The notes: generated from the letters alone by a model not told the origin. 64,000 bases of DNA from Dermacentor variabilis (GCF_050947875.1 NC_134576.1:54006255-54070254); one strand, 5' to 3'. Counted from the stretch's first letter, positions 33,930 to 46,871 are shown. Made by a program: numbers and translations.

Positions 33930-34829
33930 GTGTCTGTGTGCCTTTGTATGTTCTATAATATCATTTCAATGTATGTAGTAAGCATTGACTCAGGAATCGT
34001 TACTTGAAGTGCACGATAGAATTGGCACCAAGTTACTTTTTTGGGATATTTGGGTGGTATTGTAACTGCGCGTTAGAATTGGTGGCGCAGCAGAATCGTG
34101 CAAATATGGTACTAGCTTTTTGGAAAGAAACTGGTTACCTCCCCATGCTTGCAGCTGTGGCTCAGCACTTGCATTGTCCTAAACTGATAACTAGATTGTG
34201 GATTCGAGTTTTTTAACGTAGGCCATATTTTGTTGCAGAACAAGAGAAATGCCTTGTACTGAGAGGACACCACAGCACAGGACAAAATGTAGATGCTTCA
34301 ACACGAAAAGTCGCTAGCGTTCGCATGTTTATTCAGCATCTGTGAGTACAACATCAGGCGCATTGAGAAGTATGTGGTGTTGGAATCACATTTTAAGGCC
34401 ATGGAAAGGTGAGAATGTTATTTCTGCACAAGGACAGCATAGTAAAGCCTGCACTGTTGTTCAGCCTGTACTGGAATGAAGACCGAATTGTCCATGAATC
34501 TGGGCAATTCTGTGTAAAGCACGGGCAGATCTCCAGTGATAAGGGCCTTGTCAGTACATGGTACAAAACTGTGCCGAGACTCCGAAGGGATTCCTTGGCC
34601 AGTGGCTTTTGAAGGAATGCAGGATTGCATAAACCTTGTTGGAAATTGTACATTGAAGGACAGTCCAAATGTAAAGCTGTATTGCAGAACTTTCGTTGAC
34701 GAAAGCTGCAGATAAAAGTGTGCAGGTATGAATGGTTCATCTCCTGATATGTGAACGACATCCAGGTGAAATTGATGTTTTAATTTCTTCAATCAGTTCA
34801 TTCTTGAAAAGCCACACAAAACAAAGTAG
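33930..34829. other. no recognisable gene
   Basis: Overlapping frames of about 120 codons on minus at 34393-34792 have no motif I can name. No repeats are seen. Confidence 0.45.
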
Positions 34830-34831
34830 TA

Positions 34832-37177
34832 CCGTGGAACCCCGACTATACGACTTTGTCAGGACCGCAAAAACGCGTTGTAAAATGCGGGCTTCGTAAA
34901 ATCCGAACATAAATTATGCCTATAAGAATACTACTTATTTCGTGCCACGAATTTACGAGAAACTTCAATGTAAACTACTAACCTACTCTGCAGGGCTTGG
35001 AAACCCAAATTACCAAAAAAGTAAATGCGATAAGAATTAATGCTGCAGTACAGGTACCAATCATGCTTTATTCAAACGAACTTTTGTGGCACTCCACTGC
35101 CGCGATTCCTGCCAGCCGGCGTGAAATTAAAAAAAAGACGGTAAGTATCTTTTGAACCTTGTTTGATCCGTGAACCAAGAGCTTTCGCTCGAGTTGGGAA
35201 ACGTCCAAAACGAGGTCCTCTACGGCATCGCATGAACAGATGAAGTTCCGGATGCCGTCTATGGGCCATTGCACCTCGGCGAACATGGTAGGCACAGGCA
35301 CGGCATCTATGGCGTCGTCTTCGTCCAATGTCGCAGCGGTGGCGGCACTAGGCAAAGCCTCCTCGATGGCGTCATCCAGCGACACTTCGCCGCAGATTGC
35401 AACATTTTCGTCGGCCTCCACGTACTCAGTGAGAGTCGTCGTGAGGTTTAAACCCTCGAAACTGTCGTCGGCGAAGCCTGCATCGGCCTCGAGCGGCATC
35501 GAGGTTGTTGCGTCCCCGGCAGAGGAGGCAATCTCTCATTTAAAGCCACAGTGCTTGAATGAGTTAGCGATTGTGCTTCGCGACACTGCATTCCATGAAC
35601 TGGCAGTAAAATGCATGACGTCGACCACAGTGATCTTTCTTTCCGACTTGCTGCGCGCCATAGCTGCCAGCCGACACTGCACTAACCGCTTCTGGTACCC
35701 TTGCTTGAAGCACTTAATGATGCCGGCATCCTGTGGCTGCAGCTGGCTTGTGCAGTTGGGCGGAAACAAAGCAACCTTTATGTCCCTCAGCCTGGACGTA
35801 CCGGGTGGGTGGCACGGTGCGTTGTCCACAAAAAGCAGTAGTTTCCTCGCCTTAGCACCCATTTTGTTATCCAGCTGCTGCAAAAAGCTGCTGAAGAGCG
35901 AAGATGTCATCCACCCCTTTTTGTTGAAGTTGTAGCTGCACGGCAGCCTCTTCAAATTCTTAAAGCATCATGGCTTTGCATACTTTCCAACAGCGAGCAC
36001 GGGCAGCCTCTCAGAACCATTCTCGTTAGCACAGAATAGTGCCGTCACACGCTCTTTACTACACTTGCCACCATGACAGCTGTCACCCTTAAACGCAAAG
36101 GCTTCCTCGGGCTGCATATGATAAAGAATAACGCTCTCATTGGCATTGAAAGCGTCGCTGGGCTTGTATGCAGCAATCATCTTCGGTAGCGACTCCATCC
36201 ACTCGTTCACCGATTAAACGTCCATGGAAGCGCTTTCTCCACAGGAGCGGCTGTACACAATCCTGTTCCGTTTTGTAAAGCAGTCCAGCCACTCGTTGGA
36301 TGCCTAAAAGTGGTCGATGCCCAGACGCAATGCCATAAGGTCCGCTCAGCCTTTTCTATTAGAATGGTGCCGTCAACGTTGATTGCAGAGCCTCGTGCTT
36401 GATGGATCCACTTAACGAGAACTTTTTGCAACTTCTCATGCTTTCTTTTTCCACTTACGCCCGAACTTGTTGGTATTCTGCAATATCACCGCTTTGTTTG
36501 CCAGGATCGTCTTAAGCGAAGATTCGGGTACCTTAAGGTCCCGGACAATGCTGGCTTTCGTGGCTCCATGCCGCTGTTCCGCTTCCTCGATAATATTCAG
36601 CTTATCGCCGAGCGACAGAACTGTCCGCTTTCGGGACAACGTGCGTGGCGTTGCTCCACACAACTGAAAACCTCCGCTGAACACTGGTCGCTAGGATTAC
36701 GACAAAAAGCACGTGCGATAAACGTAGGCCTCTCCACGCTACCTTGTAGGCGATCTGCTGCTGGGAAACTGCAAGGAGAGAAACGCTTCCCCGACGTGAC
36801 GAGAGGAGACGCCGCCGAGAAGAGAAGGAGAAAGTGATTGTGGAGAAGAAAATGCGCTATTTCCGCACAGCGGGCGTCGCGGGCGACTGCTGGTGGGGGG
36901 GGAGAGAAATGACCGATGAGATGAGGCAGGGAATAAAGCTGCGCCGGAGCGAACCGGTGGAGCGGTGTCAAGCGCTCTTCATGCAAAAAGACGGAGCGAG
37001 GAAACAGAGACGCGCTCCGTGAGGGTGGTCGTATAACGCTGGTCAGGCGTAAGATTGCGTCGGATAACCGAGGTTCTTAATGCGTTGCTTCTATAGGGAC
37101 TTTGCCAGGACTGCGCTAATCCGTCGTAAAACCCGGGTCATTGCAAAACCGGGGGACGTATAACCGGTGTTCCACCG
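34832..37177 (-). mobile_element. Tigger-type (pogo/CENP-B-like) DNA transposon with terminal inverted repeats
   Basis: Left end CCGTGGAACCCCGACTATAC (34832) and right end, read on minus, CGGTGGAACACCGGTTATAC (37177) form an imperfect inverted repeat with TA on both sides (34830-34831, 37178-37179). The TA duplication and the GGAACnCCG core are typical of Tigger elements. Near the right end the motif cgtataac(g/c) or its variant recurs at about 37030, 37058 and 37158. The interval just inside the right end, around 37100-37130, resembles the left end in direct orientation. The length is 2346 bp, and the transposase is broken. Confidence 0.85.
35068..36684 (-). pseudogene. Tigger-type transposase (HTH_CENPB and DDE_1)
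   Basis: On minus the N-terminus has a CENP-B-type HTH (SLGDKLNIIEEAEQRHGATK, about 36620-36560). A second HTH follows in a shifted frame (36431-36207). The DDE domain then has FNANESV where active relatives have F-N-A-D-E-(S/T)-G, so the first catalytic Asp appears changed to Asn. The second Asp (FVDNAPCHP) and third (LQPQDAGIIK) remain. The domain ends near HCGFK and an acidic tail follows (35499-35068). Frameshifts flank the second HTH, and TGA stops occur near 35967 and 35534. Known members bind their own ends and cut at TA. Confidence 0.85.
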
Positions 37178-37179
37178 TA

Positions 37180-38785
37180 CAAGGTACAGAAGAAAAATTC
37201 GTCACGTGCATCAACAACAAATTAGCTTTTACTTTGTGCCCTTTCCAGATCAAATTGATATTCAGTTCACTTCTCTTATTCAATAAAAAATACCATAGTA
37301 GCCGGTTATCAAATGTTTCCACTATTAATGTGGAAAATGTATCGTGCAAACATTTCATAAGTGGGTAAAGATCAAATAAAGTGTTTTGCACTAGTACACT
37401 CTTGCTGAAAATCTGGCATTGCACTAACATTATTTGTCTGGTACACTTCGAATGATTGATCATCAACTGTGTATATGTTAATCATTTTTTATATATGATG
37501 TACTCATTTCTTGAAAATGCATATTGCCATCCGTAACGTAGGGAAGTGCAAGAATACACCTTTACAGAGCACTGAAAGTGAGATGTAGCGATGACTGTCA
37601 CACAGAAAAAGAACAAAAACACATTAGCACTACAAAAAAAACACTGTAAGCTATGCACTGTAGATGCAATATATTAATTTGGAAAAAGTATGTGTCATTT
37701 GTGTTTAAGCAAAGCACGTATGACTCCTTTTAATCGTACCACTAAGTTAGAGCTTAGTAAATTTACTAACAGCTAGAAAACAAACCTACGATAGTGTGTT
37801 TTCGCACATTTGAATGCTTATGTTCTGTGGGACACCTCGTGTGAAACAGCAGATCACACAAAAAGGTATTGGATGTATCAAGCAGTTTGAAATTCCAAAG
37901 GTCATGCATAATGAACTTTTCAGTAAAGTTCATTAAAATTAGTTCCTCTTGAAGCAAAAGCAAACTGGAGAAGTGTGGCTTGCAGCCTCCGATGCCTGCA
38001 GAATGGCACAACTAGTTGAACGTGTGCCAGTTTATGGTTTAAACTAGTCCTTGTATTCAAAAGTTCAAGAGACGTGTAGTGCTGAGCATCGATACTAAAT
38101 GTGGTATCTATGATACAAGTACAAATCTAAGATACAAATACAAATCACGCCTGCCTCACGCCTTTCCTTGTTTACATGGTATCTAGCGACCAGAAAACAT
38201 AACATATTTTTGCAGTTTGGAGAAGTAATGAATACTGGTGCCAAAAGATCGCGATTTCCTGGAAGGTATTATAGGTAAAAAGAAATGGAGCTTTATTGGG
38301 TCATATTTGCCGTTCTTGATTGCGAACATCGCCACCCAGAAATTCTATAAAACGGGATCATATCAAAGAGGTTCTTCCGTATGTAGTTGTAGAAAAGCTT
38401 TGTAGGAAACAATGTTTAGATCATTCATAAAAAGAAAAAGGTTTCTAGGGATATCGTGGCATGAAACAGCGTTCTGTGTCTAGCCCGTATGACTTTTTTA
38501 TGACTCCCAATGATAATGACGGACTGGCGTGTCAGGATACCGTCACATGTTCGATGGTGCTGCTTGCACATGAAAGCAGTAAAAGGTCAAGTGGAGTGCT
38601 GGTCAAGACAAACGAAGGTTTTTTTATGCTTGAACAGCCTACAATGTCAGCTATTCAAGATGAATCAAACTTATACTTACATAGTGAGTCAGCAATAATA
38701 ATGCTGTATAAATTATGCAAAACAGGTGTGCCTAAAATTCTAAATGCTGTTGCAGCCACAGCCCTGTCGTGCAGGGTGTTTTCTG
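37180..38785. other. no recognisable gene
   Basis: AT-rich DNA with a single 109-codon frame on plus at 38461-38790 that has no recognisable motif and abuts the mariner. I treat it as chance. Confidence 0.45.
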
Positions 38786-40087
38786 TATGAGGTGTGTTCA
38801 GAAAGAAACCAAACTTCTAAAATAGCATGCCAAATATCAAAGGGACCGTGCTGCGACTACTGAGCGCACATAGCGGTAGGCTTAGACAACGAACTGCCAT
38901 TTGCCACATTTCACTCTGACCGTTAGTTGGCGAGCTACAGCTGCTGAAGTGAGCATGTCCACAATCTGTTCGTCGGATTAGTGCCAAAGTGACAGTGAAA
39001 GATCTTGAAGAATGTGTGTGTGCGCGATTTTGCTAACAACTTGGCAAAACTATCACAGAGACATTTCGATTGCTTATTCAGGCGCATGGGGAGCACGGTA
39101 TGGGTCACACGCCGTGCTAGAAGTGGTTTAAGCCTTTTGAACACGGCGGAATGTTTGTCAATGACAATCCCAAGCCTAGACAACCTTCCGCCTCAACAGA
39201 TTATGACCGTGACAAGACAGTTCGTGCTGTGATTCATGGAAATCTCCATTGAACTGTTCAAGAGGTTGCTGTAGAAGTGGGCATCAGTGTAGGATCATGC
39301 CATCAAATTTTGAATGACAAACTCGGGATGTGTTGCGTCAACGCAAAATTCATGCCACATTTGTTGACTGACGATCTCAGATAGAGCCATGTTAGAATCA
39401 GCCACGAAATGCTTGCAACTGCCACTGACAATCGAAACTTCCTCAAGATCGTAACAGGTGATCAGACATGGGTTTATGGCTATGGTACTGAAACAAAGGG
39501 GCAGTCGTTGCAATGCGTGAGCAAAGGGTCTTCTTGCCCAAAAAAGCACACATGAATTGGTCAAAGTTCCTGGTAATGTTGGTCGTGTTCTTTGACTGCA
39601 AAGGCATTTTCCATCAGGAATTTGTACCATATGGCTATGTGTAAACAAGGAAGTCTACCAGGGAATTCTAGCACATTTGAGCGATGCTGTGCGCTGTAAG
39701 AGGCCTGAATTGTGGGGAAACCAGACTTGGTGCTGCATCTTGACAATGTGCCGGCTCATGCGTGGCTCCTTGTCCACAGCTACCTAGCAAGGCATTACAC
39801 TCCCATTGTGCCCCATTCATCAAATTCTCTGGACGTAGCCCCAGCAGAGTTTTTCCTGCATCCCAAACTTAAGCCCAAGTTGAAAGGACGTCATTTCCAA
39901 ACCATAGAGTGGATTATTCAGGAGAATGTCCAGAAAGTGCATTCCAGGAGGCTTTCCAAAAATGGAAGAAACAATGGGAAAAGGGTATTGCCAATACAGG
40001 GGACTACCTTGTGGGGGACAGTGCCTAAATTAGTACTCTAAACAGTGTTGTTATAGCAAAAGTTCAGGTTTTTGACCACACGTCGTA
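38786..40087 (+). mobile_element. mariner transposon, full length but decayed (1298 bp)
   Basis: TA at 38786-38787 and 40086-40087 flanks ends TGAGGTGTGTTCAGAAAGAA (left) and, read on minus, CGACGTGTGGTCAAAAACC (right), an imperfect inverted repeat. The transposase pieces on plus include the HTH half (EVGISVGSCHQIL, about 39275-39310), GDQTWVYGY (first catalytic Asp, about 39460) and LHLDNVPAH (second Asp, about 39735). The third site reads DVAPAEFFL where mariners have an Asp in place of the Glu. Multiple frame changes and stops occur. The size fits the family norm of about 1.3 kb. Confidence 0.85.
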
Positions 40088-41227
40088 ATTAGAACTTTAG
40101 AAAACAGTGTGGCACATCATAACAGGCTATGATTTGTTGGGCACTTAGCTGGCAAGGTAGCCAAAATCAATCATGCAAACTGCAATCTTACCTTACTTTA
40201 TTCATCTTTTATCTTATCTCGTGCGGTATTTATCTTTATACTATTTATCTTTCAAATGCAACTTATGCCATCTTAGGGCATAAGTCTCATATTAAAACGT
40301 AGAGCTTTTTTTGGAAGACCTGGTGCTGTTTTATTTTTAATGTTACTTTATACATACCTGGTTCTTTCCTTTGAAGTTTTCAAGGAAGCCTGATAAATAT
40401 TTTTTAAATATGTCGTTGTACATTTGCATACCAGTATAGTGCTCTCAAAGTACAAAGACTACTTGCAAGTGTCAAGGAAGCAGCCGTCCACGTCACCCAG
40501 TATAAAGGCTAGGCAGCAATGTTAGCAATTTTGTTGGGAAAGTGGAAAGCCACCATGGTGACAACTGGAACTATTGGTTAGCTCTGAAAATGGAGCGAAA
40601 CACTCTGATCCGCTTGTATACAGAGGCCTACATGTGGATACCATTAATTTAAAACACAATTTAGAGCACTGCTGTCCAGTCATGCAGAGGGGCAGTACTA
40701 GTAATATTTCCTGCTCACTTTGTGCAATGCTGTGAAAAAAATCTTCACAAAAGACAACTTATGAAAACAACTGCAACAGGTGGTTCCAACACACTCTGGA
40801 ACAAATATTTGAGGACTTTGGTAAATGATTCTCAATAATTGGTGAACAAAGCATGCACAAAAACAGCATTTCCAGTAACTAAAGACAGGTACAAACGAGG
40901 TGCCATTGGTTGCATCCATGTATGACATACCACTTTTTAAAAAGCTTTTGTTCTAAGTACATAAAAAACTTAGCATAAGTCGTCATGTCCGACTGCATTA
41001 TTTCTCTAGCTTCTTTCTTATAATATTTCAGCAATATGTACCACAGTTCGTGAGGGAAATGTCATGCAGTAAATGTACTGCTCGCAGTTGATTGCCTTCG
41101 CTGCGTATGCAAATACAGCTCTTTTCACTTAATGGCAGACTATGGGCATTTCATACGCTCAAAAGGTTTGTCAGCTTTGCGAGTGTACTGGTGTCTTTCC
41201 AAGTCACTCTTCTGCACACAAACATAT
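40088..41227. other. no recognisable gene
   Basis: AT-rich. Frames on minus at 40698-40928 and 41140-41388 carry no motif. Confidence 0.45.
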
Positions 41228-41392
41228 TGTAACAGTAATGAAGAATGCCACAAGTGACAAAAGAGGAAGAGAAGGGCAAGCAGAAGGATAGAGCAGCAGT
41301 GGGTCAGGGGAATAGTTGGTTTCTGGAATGGCTGAGATTCGGGTGGGTCGTGTAATGCTTGGAGCTCATTCAAGGTACCGGACTGCATTACA
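41228..41392 (+). mobile_element. possible short LTR with primer-binding site
   Basis: A 165-bp stretch runs from TGTAACAG to CATTACA, with TG...CA ends, and is followed by ttttggtggcagcgg. This resembles the leader of gypsy elements, in which a TGG-starting primer-binding site lies just inside the 5' LTR. No downstream gag is visible and I could not verify a TSD. Confidence 0.35.
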
Positions 41393-42057
41393 TTTTGGTG
41401 GCAGCGGTGTTAAGCAGGAGCCAGACGTCTCCCAGCACGATGATGCATGAAAACAGCATTTTGCCTATGTGTCCTCATATATCTCATTTTTCCCAACCCA
41501 GCAAAGCGAGAACTTCTTGCCAACATGCAGTGAATAATAAGGAGATTGCATATTCTCTCCTAACACTCTTCTAAATTCTTTTCTTGAGAATTAGGACAGC
41601 AGTGGAATATGTGTAAACACTTTCAAAACTATTCACTCACGCTTCCTGCTTGTCAGCAAGCTGGGAGAAGCCTTCATACTATATTGAACTTAAGTTGCTT
41701 GATCATGACCATACGTATGAGGAGACGAATGTTAAGAACAGTTGGCGTCACAAGACACCAGATAGTCACCAAGTGGTTGAGGAGGAGGAAACAACTTTGT
41801 TCAAAACAAAGAAAACAAATTGGCATTGCATCCATCCTTAGGAGATGGACAGGAAGCAGCCAGATTTAACAAGTAAACTTATAATAAGAATTCAGGTTAT
41901 GTAATACGATGAAGTCAACAACGTCTATATGTCCTAATTTGACTAAACAACAATAAAGTTGCCTTCTGCACCCATATTGTGAAGCAAATCGAACCTGCAG
42001 GTTAGCAGGGCATACGATGTAGTTGCGACTGCGGTTCCAGCACTAAATATTGAAAGC

Positions 42058-42155
42058 ACTCACTGATCTGTTCCTCGTCGTCTTCCTCCGGCGAGGCTGC
42101 CGCCGCAACTTGCACCACTTGCGCACCTAATCCGAAAGCAGATATACGCAACTTC
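42058..42155 (-). other. exon-like acidic segment conserved in both segment copies
   Basis: On minus a pyrimidine-rich stretch leads to ctggtgacag, followed by an open stretch ending ...QVVQVAAAASPEEDDEEQI, then a good donor (CA|gtgagt) near 42060. The partner in copy 2 (61615-61735) keeps the open frame, the EEDD run and the AAGTGAGT donor context. It could be a real small exon or a chance survivor; function unknown. Confidence 0.35.
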
Positions 42156-42902
42156 AATTCTGTCACCAGATTCGGACACATGGGAAACAAAAGCACTATC
42201 TTAAACTTTCAGGAACATTTAACTTTCTGCATGGCAACCCTACGCAGTACCACAATTTTCACGTGTTATAGAAAGCAAGAGAGCTATAGAATGTAATTCT
42301 TGTACGTCTGGACATCGTTTCTCACACGTCTTGTCTAGGGACCAGGAATGTATTACAGGACGTCTAGGGTGTCAGGGGGCTACCATACCCCAAAAACACA
42401 AAGACAGGTAATTAAAGTTTTAACGGCGTATTCAATATGTAATTTCAAAATACGGTAGTGATGTGCAAGCACTGCTGACGTTATGGTAAAAGTTGCCTAT
42501 TAGACATCTTGTCAGATTAGCTGTAAACTATTATTAGATATTACACAAGACTCTCAGAGCAGCTTTTGCAATAAAATGAGGTATGTTCGGAAGGATAAAA
42601 TTCATAGAATGAGGCACGGACGGAAAGGATATGTGTATTGTCGGGATAGAATTGCATGCAATTTTTGCAGTTCCAAACAATAATTTTGTTAGACCTCGTG
42701 GTAGCATGTCAGTATTGAAGCACTGCCTAAATGTTCGACAAGTGCATTTTATTGCTTTAGCATTAGGAATGTCAAAGTGGAAAGAAGTGCGTGTGTGAAG
42801 TGTGGGAAGCCCGTCGCTTAGTAGAGGTAGAGCAGGGCTTAGAAGGATTGTGTGTGCGCGTGTGCGCGCGCGCCCAATGCATCATTAGGTAGGTCCAGAA
42901 GT

Positions 42903-43326
42903 TTAGCCATGTTCTGGCACTGTTTGTTGAGCATGCCACCACAATATCGCAGTGATAGAATACCGCAATGATGTCTCCTTTTTTCGTAATAATGAACGGT
43001 GTCGCTGATAAGTAATCTGGTGAGCTAAGTAAAACTCCCGATTCATAAACAGCGTCAACATCAAACTTTTGCAAAAAATGAGACCTGTAAAGAAGGCAGT
43101 GATGTCCTTGCTTTGCGTAAACCGACCAAAGTTCATGGTGGTAAATAATACGTTCAAATCTTTGGCTAATAAAGTATGGTTGCAAATATTTTAATGTCCA
43201 TTGAACTGCTAGAGCTTCCAGAATCGTAGAGGAATGATTGAGCTCTGCACGTTTGAATGACCTCCTCAGGTGCAACACAGGACGGTATTGTCGCTCTTCA
43301 TTCTTTAGTAGCAGAACAGCACCCAA
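42903..43326 (-). pseudogene. gypsy RNase H fragment (in duplicated segment, copy 1)
   Basis: Minus reads GAVLLLKNEERQYRPVLHL, then STILEALAVQWTLKYLQPY, the gypsy RNase H pattern with its Glu and helix. It continues to SGVLLSSPDYLSATPFI, the tether to integrase. The HHA-type Asp position reads YHHELWSV. Nothing of RT or integrase lies next to it; it stops at the microsatellite. Confidence 0.75.
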
Positions 43327-43330
43327 ACCG

Positions 43331-43955
43331 AGATGAAAGGCATTTGTGTCCTATAATGTATTTAACGGCTCGAGCCCCTTTTAAACACCTCTTTCGTTAG
43401 AACAGTGAGCCTTCTGCTACTTTGCCGTTGAAACGCACTGTGGAAAGTACTCCTCCCTCTTCTTTGTGCAGGTTTTTCGCTCAAACATCTGATCACGAGA
43501 AGATATGTGTGTATGATAAGCAGCTATGTGCATATTTTCCCCGCTGTGTAGTGAAGCTAGTGTGAAGCTTCGTGTGATGCAACTGCAGAAGGGCGTTCTC
43601 CTTATCGATCTGGCATTCCACAATATATTTAAATCGTCAAACTAGATTGTTCACGCATACGTCCGCTGAACCTGACATATGCGCTGTTTATTTTAATGTC
43701 GCAAAACTTGGTCATTGTGGTATCTAATCTTCGAAAACGAAACTATCAGAGTAAGAAGTGCCCCACTGTAGAAGCACACGTTTCCTGCGTGACTCTTTAC
43801 TCTGTACTGTGTATTTTACCCTTCACTAGCCTTGTTTCAACAAATGCTCTACCAGACTGCCCGAGTCACCTGTTTGAAGTGCGTTTTTGTTTCACAAAAA
43901 GAAAGGAGTCCATTGGTGCTCCTTTTATTCTCACTCACGGTGTAATAGGCTAGGT
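43331..43955. other. no recognisable gene
   Basis: Gap between the duplicated segment and P-like copy B. Short frames only. Confidence 0.45.
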
Positions 43956-44099
43956 GTACGAACGGCGGCCGCTAAACATTGAGCGGCAGTGTCCCAAAAC
44001 CGGTGCATGTTTTGGTCACTCTGTGACAGATGGCGCGACGATGTCACGGGATTACCTTGGCTATGTTAGCGCCGCTCCCTCCTATCTCAACGCGGCTCG

Positions 44100-44605
44100 G
44101 CGCTTCTTTTCCTGGTGTTTTCTTCCCCGCTGTAGAACGGGTAACAAAGGCTACACGGAAATTGTCTCTCTTTTCTCCAACGAAAGACGAAGAACGCTTG
44201 AACCTTTGGTGTCGAGCTATACCAAGGAAGTATCGAGTCTTTCAGCCGAATGATCACGTCTGCGAAAAGCACTTCGAGCCTCATCTTGTGTCCAAGACCT
44301 GGACAGCGCACTACAAAGTGCACGTGTTGGTGAGTGCTCCGCTAAAGGCATCACTGGTGAGCGATGCTGTTCCCACAAGATTTCCCGACTGCCCAGCGTA
44401 CCTATCGAAAACAGTGAAAACAAGGAAGCGCCCGGCGGAAAGACAACCATGGTCGCAGTCGAAAAGACGATGCGCTGCATCAAAAGATTGTAACAAAAAA
44501 GAAGTATCGTGTAGCAATGACAGTGGTGGCGTTAATGGAAGCTCTTTTCAAGCGTTGCCGAGTGCACCGGAGCACGACATGGATGCGTTTGAAGAGCAAA
44601 CGTGA
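44100..44605 (+). pseudogene. THAP zinc finger and linker of P-like copy B
   Basis: One frame gives CFLPRCRTGNKGYTEIVSLF, with the first cysteines; after a one-base shift in a T/C-rich run near 44175 the next frame gives SLFSPTKDEERLNLWCRAIP with VCEKHFEPHLV. Together they match the C2-CH pattern, with Trp, of THAP domains, which bind the element's ends. A KTRKRPAERQP basic stretch follows. The frameshift breaks the finger. Confidence 0.78.
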
Positions 44606-44951
44606 TAAAACGCCTCAATTTGCTGGGTCTAGCTCATCCCTGAAATCTGCATACGCTCCGTTCGCAAACTTGTTCGGTAATTTACCACGCTTTTTTCTTC
44701 CGTCAAACTCATGGGGATACCACCTGCTCGGCTTTTGAGAAGTAAAAAACGTCGTCTTCTCCCAGCTGAAACGCACCAAAAACCTGAAAGCCGTTTACTT
44801 TCAGATGCATGCCTATCGCCAGTGAGCCCCGCATCTTCCTTGGTAACCACTAAAATTGTTGAAATTCATGAAGATATGCTGGCAAACATAACCGTGATGC
44901 GCAGGTCAGTTTTAATGGCAGATGTGCAGTATGAAGGTACTTTGAACAACT

Positions 44952-46317
44952 ATGGATGACGTTAACGCCATCTTAGAGCATGTTGATAAGATGAAACTGT
45001 GCAATGGTGGACCGAGCACTCTGGAGTACCGGCACGTCGAAACAAAGTGGGCATATCTCGACAACAACCAGAGATGGCGGCACAACAGATGCTCTATTGT
45101 TCTTGACCCTAGTGGCTCGAACTTATTAGTATGTCACAAATGTTCTGGCCTTTCAAACATCCTGCGAATGCACCAGAAAAAAAAACAGAATGAAGAATGC
45201 GCAGGCTTAAGTCTTCAGGTACGCGTCCGTTGACTTAATGCCAGAGCAAGGACAAAGTTGCAGCATTGAGTCGGTCAAATTATGCTCTGAAAAGGTCCAA
45301 AAATCGTCTGCTCAACCACATTAAAAATGTCGGTGGAGCTAGCAGAAGGTCATATCCACATGCAAAAAATATCAGAAGAAGAACTGGGCGAGAAATTACG
45401 CACAATAGATCTCCCTAATGCTCAGCTGACTGCGGTAAAGGAGTGTGTAGCAGCAGCGAGGTTGACGAACAAAAAAATCAGGCAGTACACAGAGGATTGG
45501 CTTCTGATGTGCTTGCTGTTGCACATACGTAACCGACCTGCATACTCGTTCCTGCGAGACAATGAGGCGCTCCCCCTTCCTTGCGTTACGACAGTGTGCA
45601 AGTACCTGTGCATGATAAGAGTCAGGTGTGGCTTTGACAAGAGGTTTTTCGCAGCCTTTAAGAAGATGGCCACTAAAGACGATTTTCAACGCCACAAAAT
45701 ACTTGTTTTCAACGAAATGCGCGTCCAAAACTAAATTCGAGTTCGTTCGAAGACGATGACATACAGTGGCTTCATTCACTGATTATGGAGGTTCTTCAGC
45801 GGCCCACGACGACCTTGCGGACAACGGGCTTGTATTTCCATTTCGGTCATTTGGCGACAAGTACTCTCAGCCGATAGCAGTTTTTGCAATACTTTTGCTT
45901 GAATACGCGGGAGTCTTAGACGGCGTGGTCGTCTGTGATGGCGCAAATACGAACCGTGCAATATAGAAATATTTCAGCGTCATTGGAGCATTGCAACAGT
46001 CAGGGAACTACTTCAGTCATCCCATTGATGAGAAAAGCAAGGTATATGTGTTTTCTGACACACCCCATCTTATGAAATGCGTTCGAAACCGTTTACTTTC
46101 ACAGAAAGTGTTGTGCGTAAATCGCAATCGCGTTCACTGGGTACATTTTGACAGGCTGTATATGGGGCACTTTAAACAGCCGGAAAATTTGCATGTTTGC
46201 CTCAAGTTAGCTCTGTTCCACATCAGCCCTTCAACGACCGAAAAAATGCGGGTGAAGCTGGCCACTCAGTTGTTCAGCTGGAGTGTAGCGAAAGGCTTGC
46301 AGTTCTACTCGAAGTGA
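44952..46317 (+). pseudogene. P-like transposase core, copy B
   Basis: Contains YRHVETKWAYLDNNQRWRH, a CHKCSGL pair of cysteines, and a helical block EDWLLMCLLLHIRNRPA. The position where P-type enzymes have the first acidic residue reads LVFNEMRV (Asn in place of Asp). VVCDGANTNRAI then follows near 45935, with the second Asp. Stops at 45732 and 45964 and frame changes interrupt it. Confidence 0.72.
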
Positions 46318-46871
46318 GGCACAAAAGGGCTCGAAAATGTCAAGGGAACAGTAGAATTCACACTAAGCTTTTAACAATCTTTTTGATGCTCTCAACCGAA
46401 ACCATCCAAAGGAAAGCATCAGTGTTGGCAGCAGAGATTTGAGGGTCCTGGCCTCGTCGTTGCATTGCTCAAATAAATGGGAAAAAGGAAAAATCTCAAG
46501 ACCAAGTTGCCTAACCGAGCAAACCGCTGAGGGCCTTCGTGTGACTACTTAGTCCGCACTGGAAATATAAAGATACCTGCTAAAGGAGTGCCGTCTCAAA
46601 TATGTTCTAACAGCAAAACTTAACCAAGGCGTGCTGGTACGCTTCTTTGAGATTATCCGACAGGCTGGTGGCCAAAATGACCACACATCTATGCCCACAT
46701 TTCTGCACCTTTACAACGTGTTATCAGTTTACAGTTTGATTAAATCCCCTAAATTCGGAAACTCACGTTGAAAATGAATATCGGCAAGGTGCACCTGCAC
46801 TTACACTCAAAGATATTAAATTTGTTTTTGACGACAGTGCCAAGTCAGAAGAACACCTGAAGAAACTCAAA

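Larger units (their letters stand above)
41842..43330. repeat. duplicated segment, copy 1 (partner at 61388-64000)
   Basis: From about 41842 the sequence runs parallel to 61388 onwards: both contain caggttatgtaatacgatga, ttagcagggcatac, the words gtcagggggcta, and the RNase H-coding block. Copy 1 lacks two insertions present in copy 2 and shows the undisturbed sites at 42261-42265 (acgtg) and 42879-42890 (gcatcattaggt). It ends in a gypsy fragment on minus. The GT/CG microsatellite at 42851-42873 differs in length. Confidence 0.9.

Noticed and set aside
38461..38790. 109-codon frame on plus just before the mariner
   Set aside because: Ends at the mariner edge, lacks motifs and has no support beyond length.
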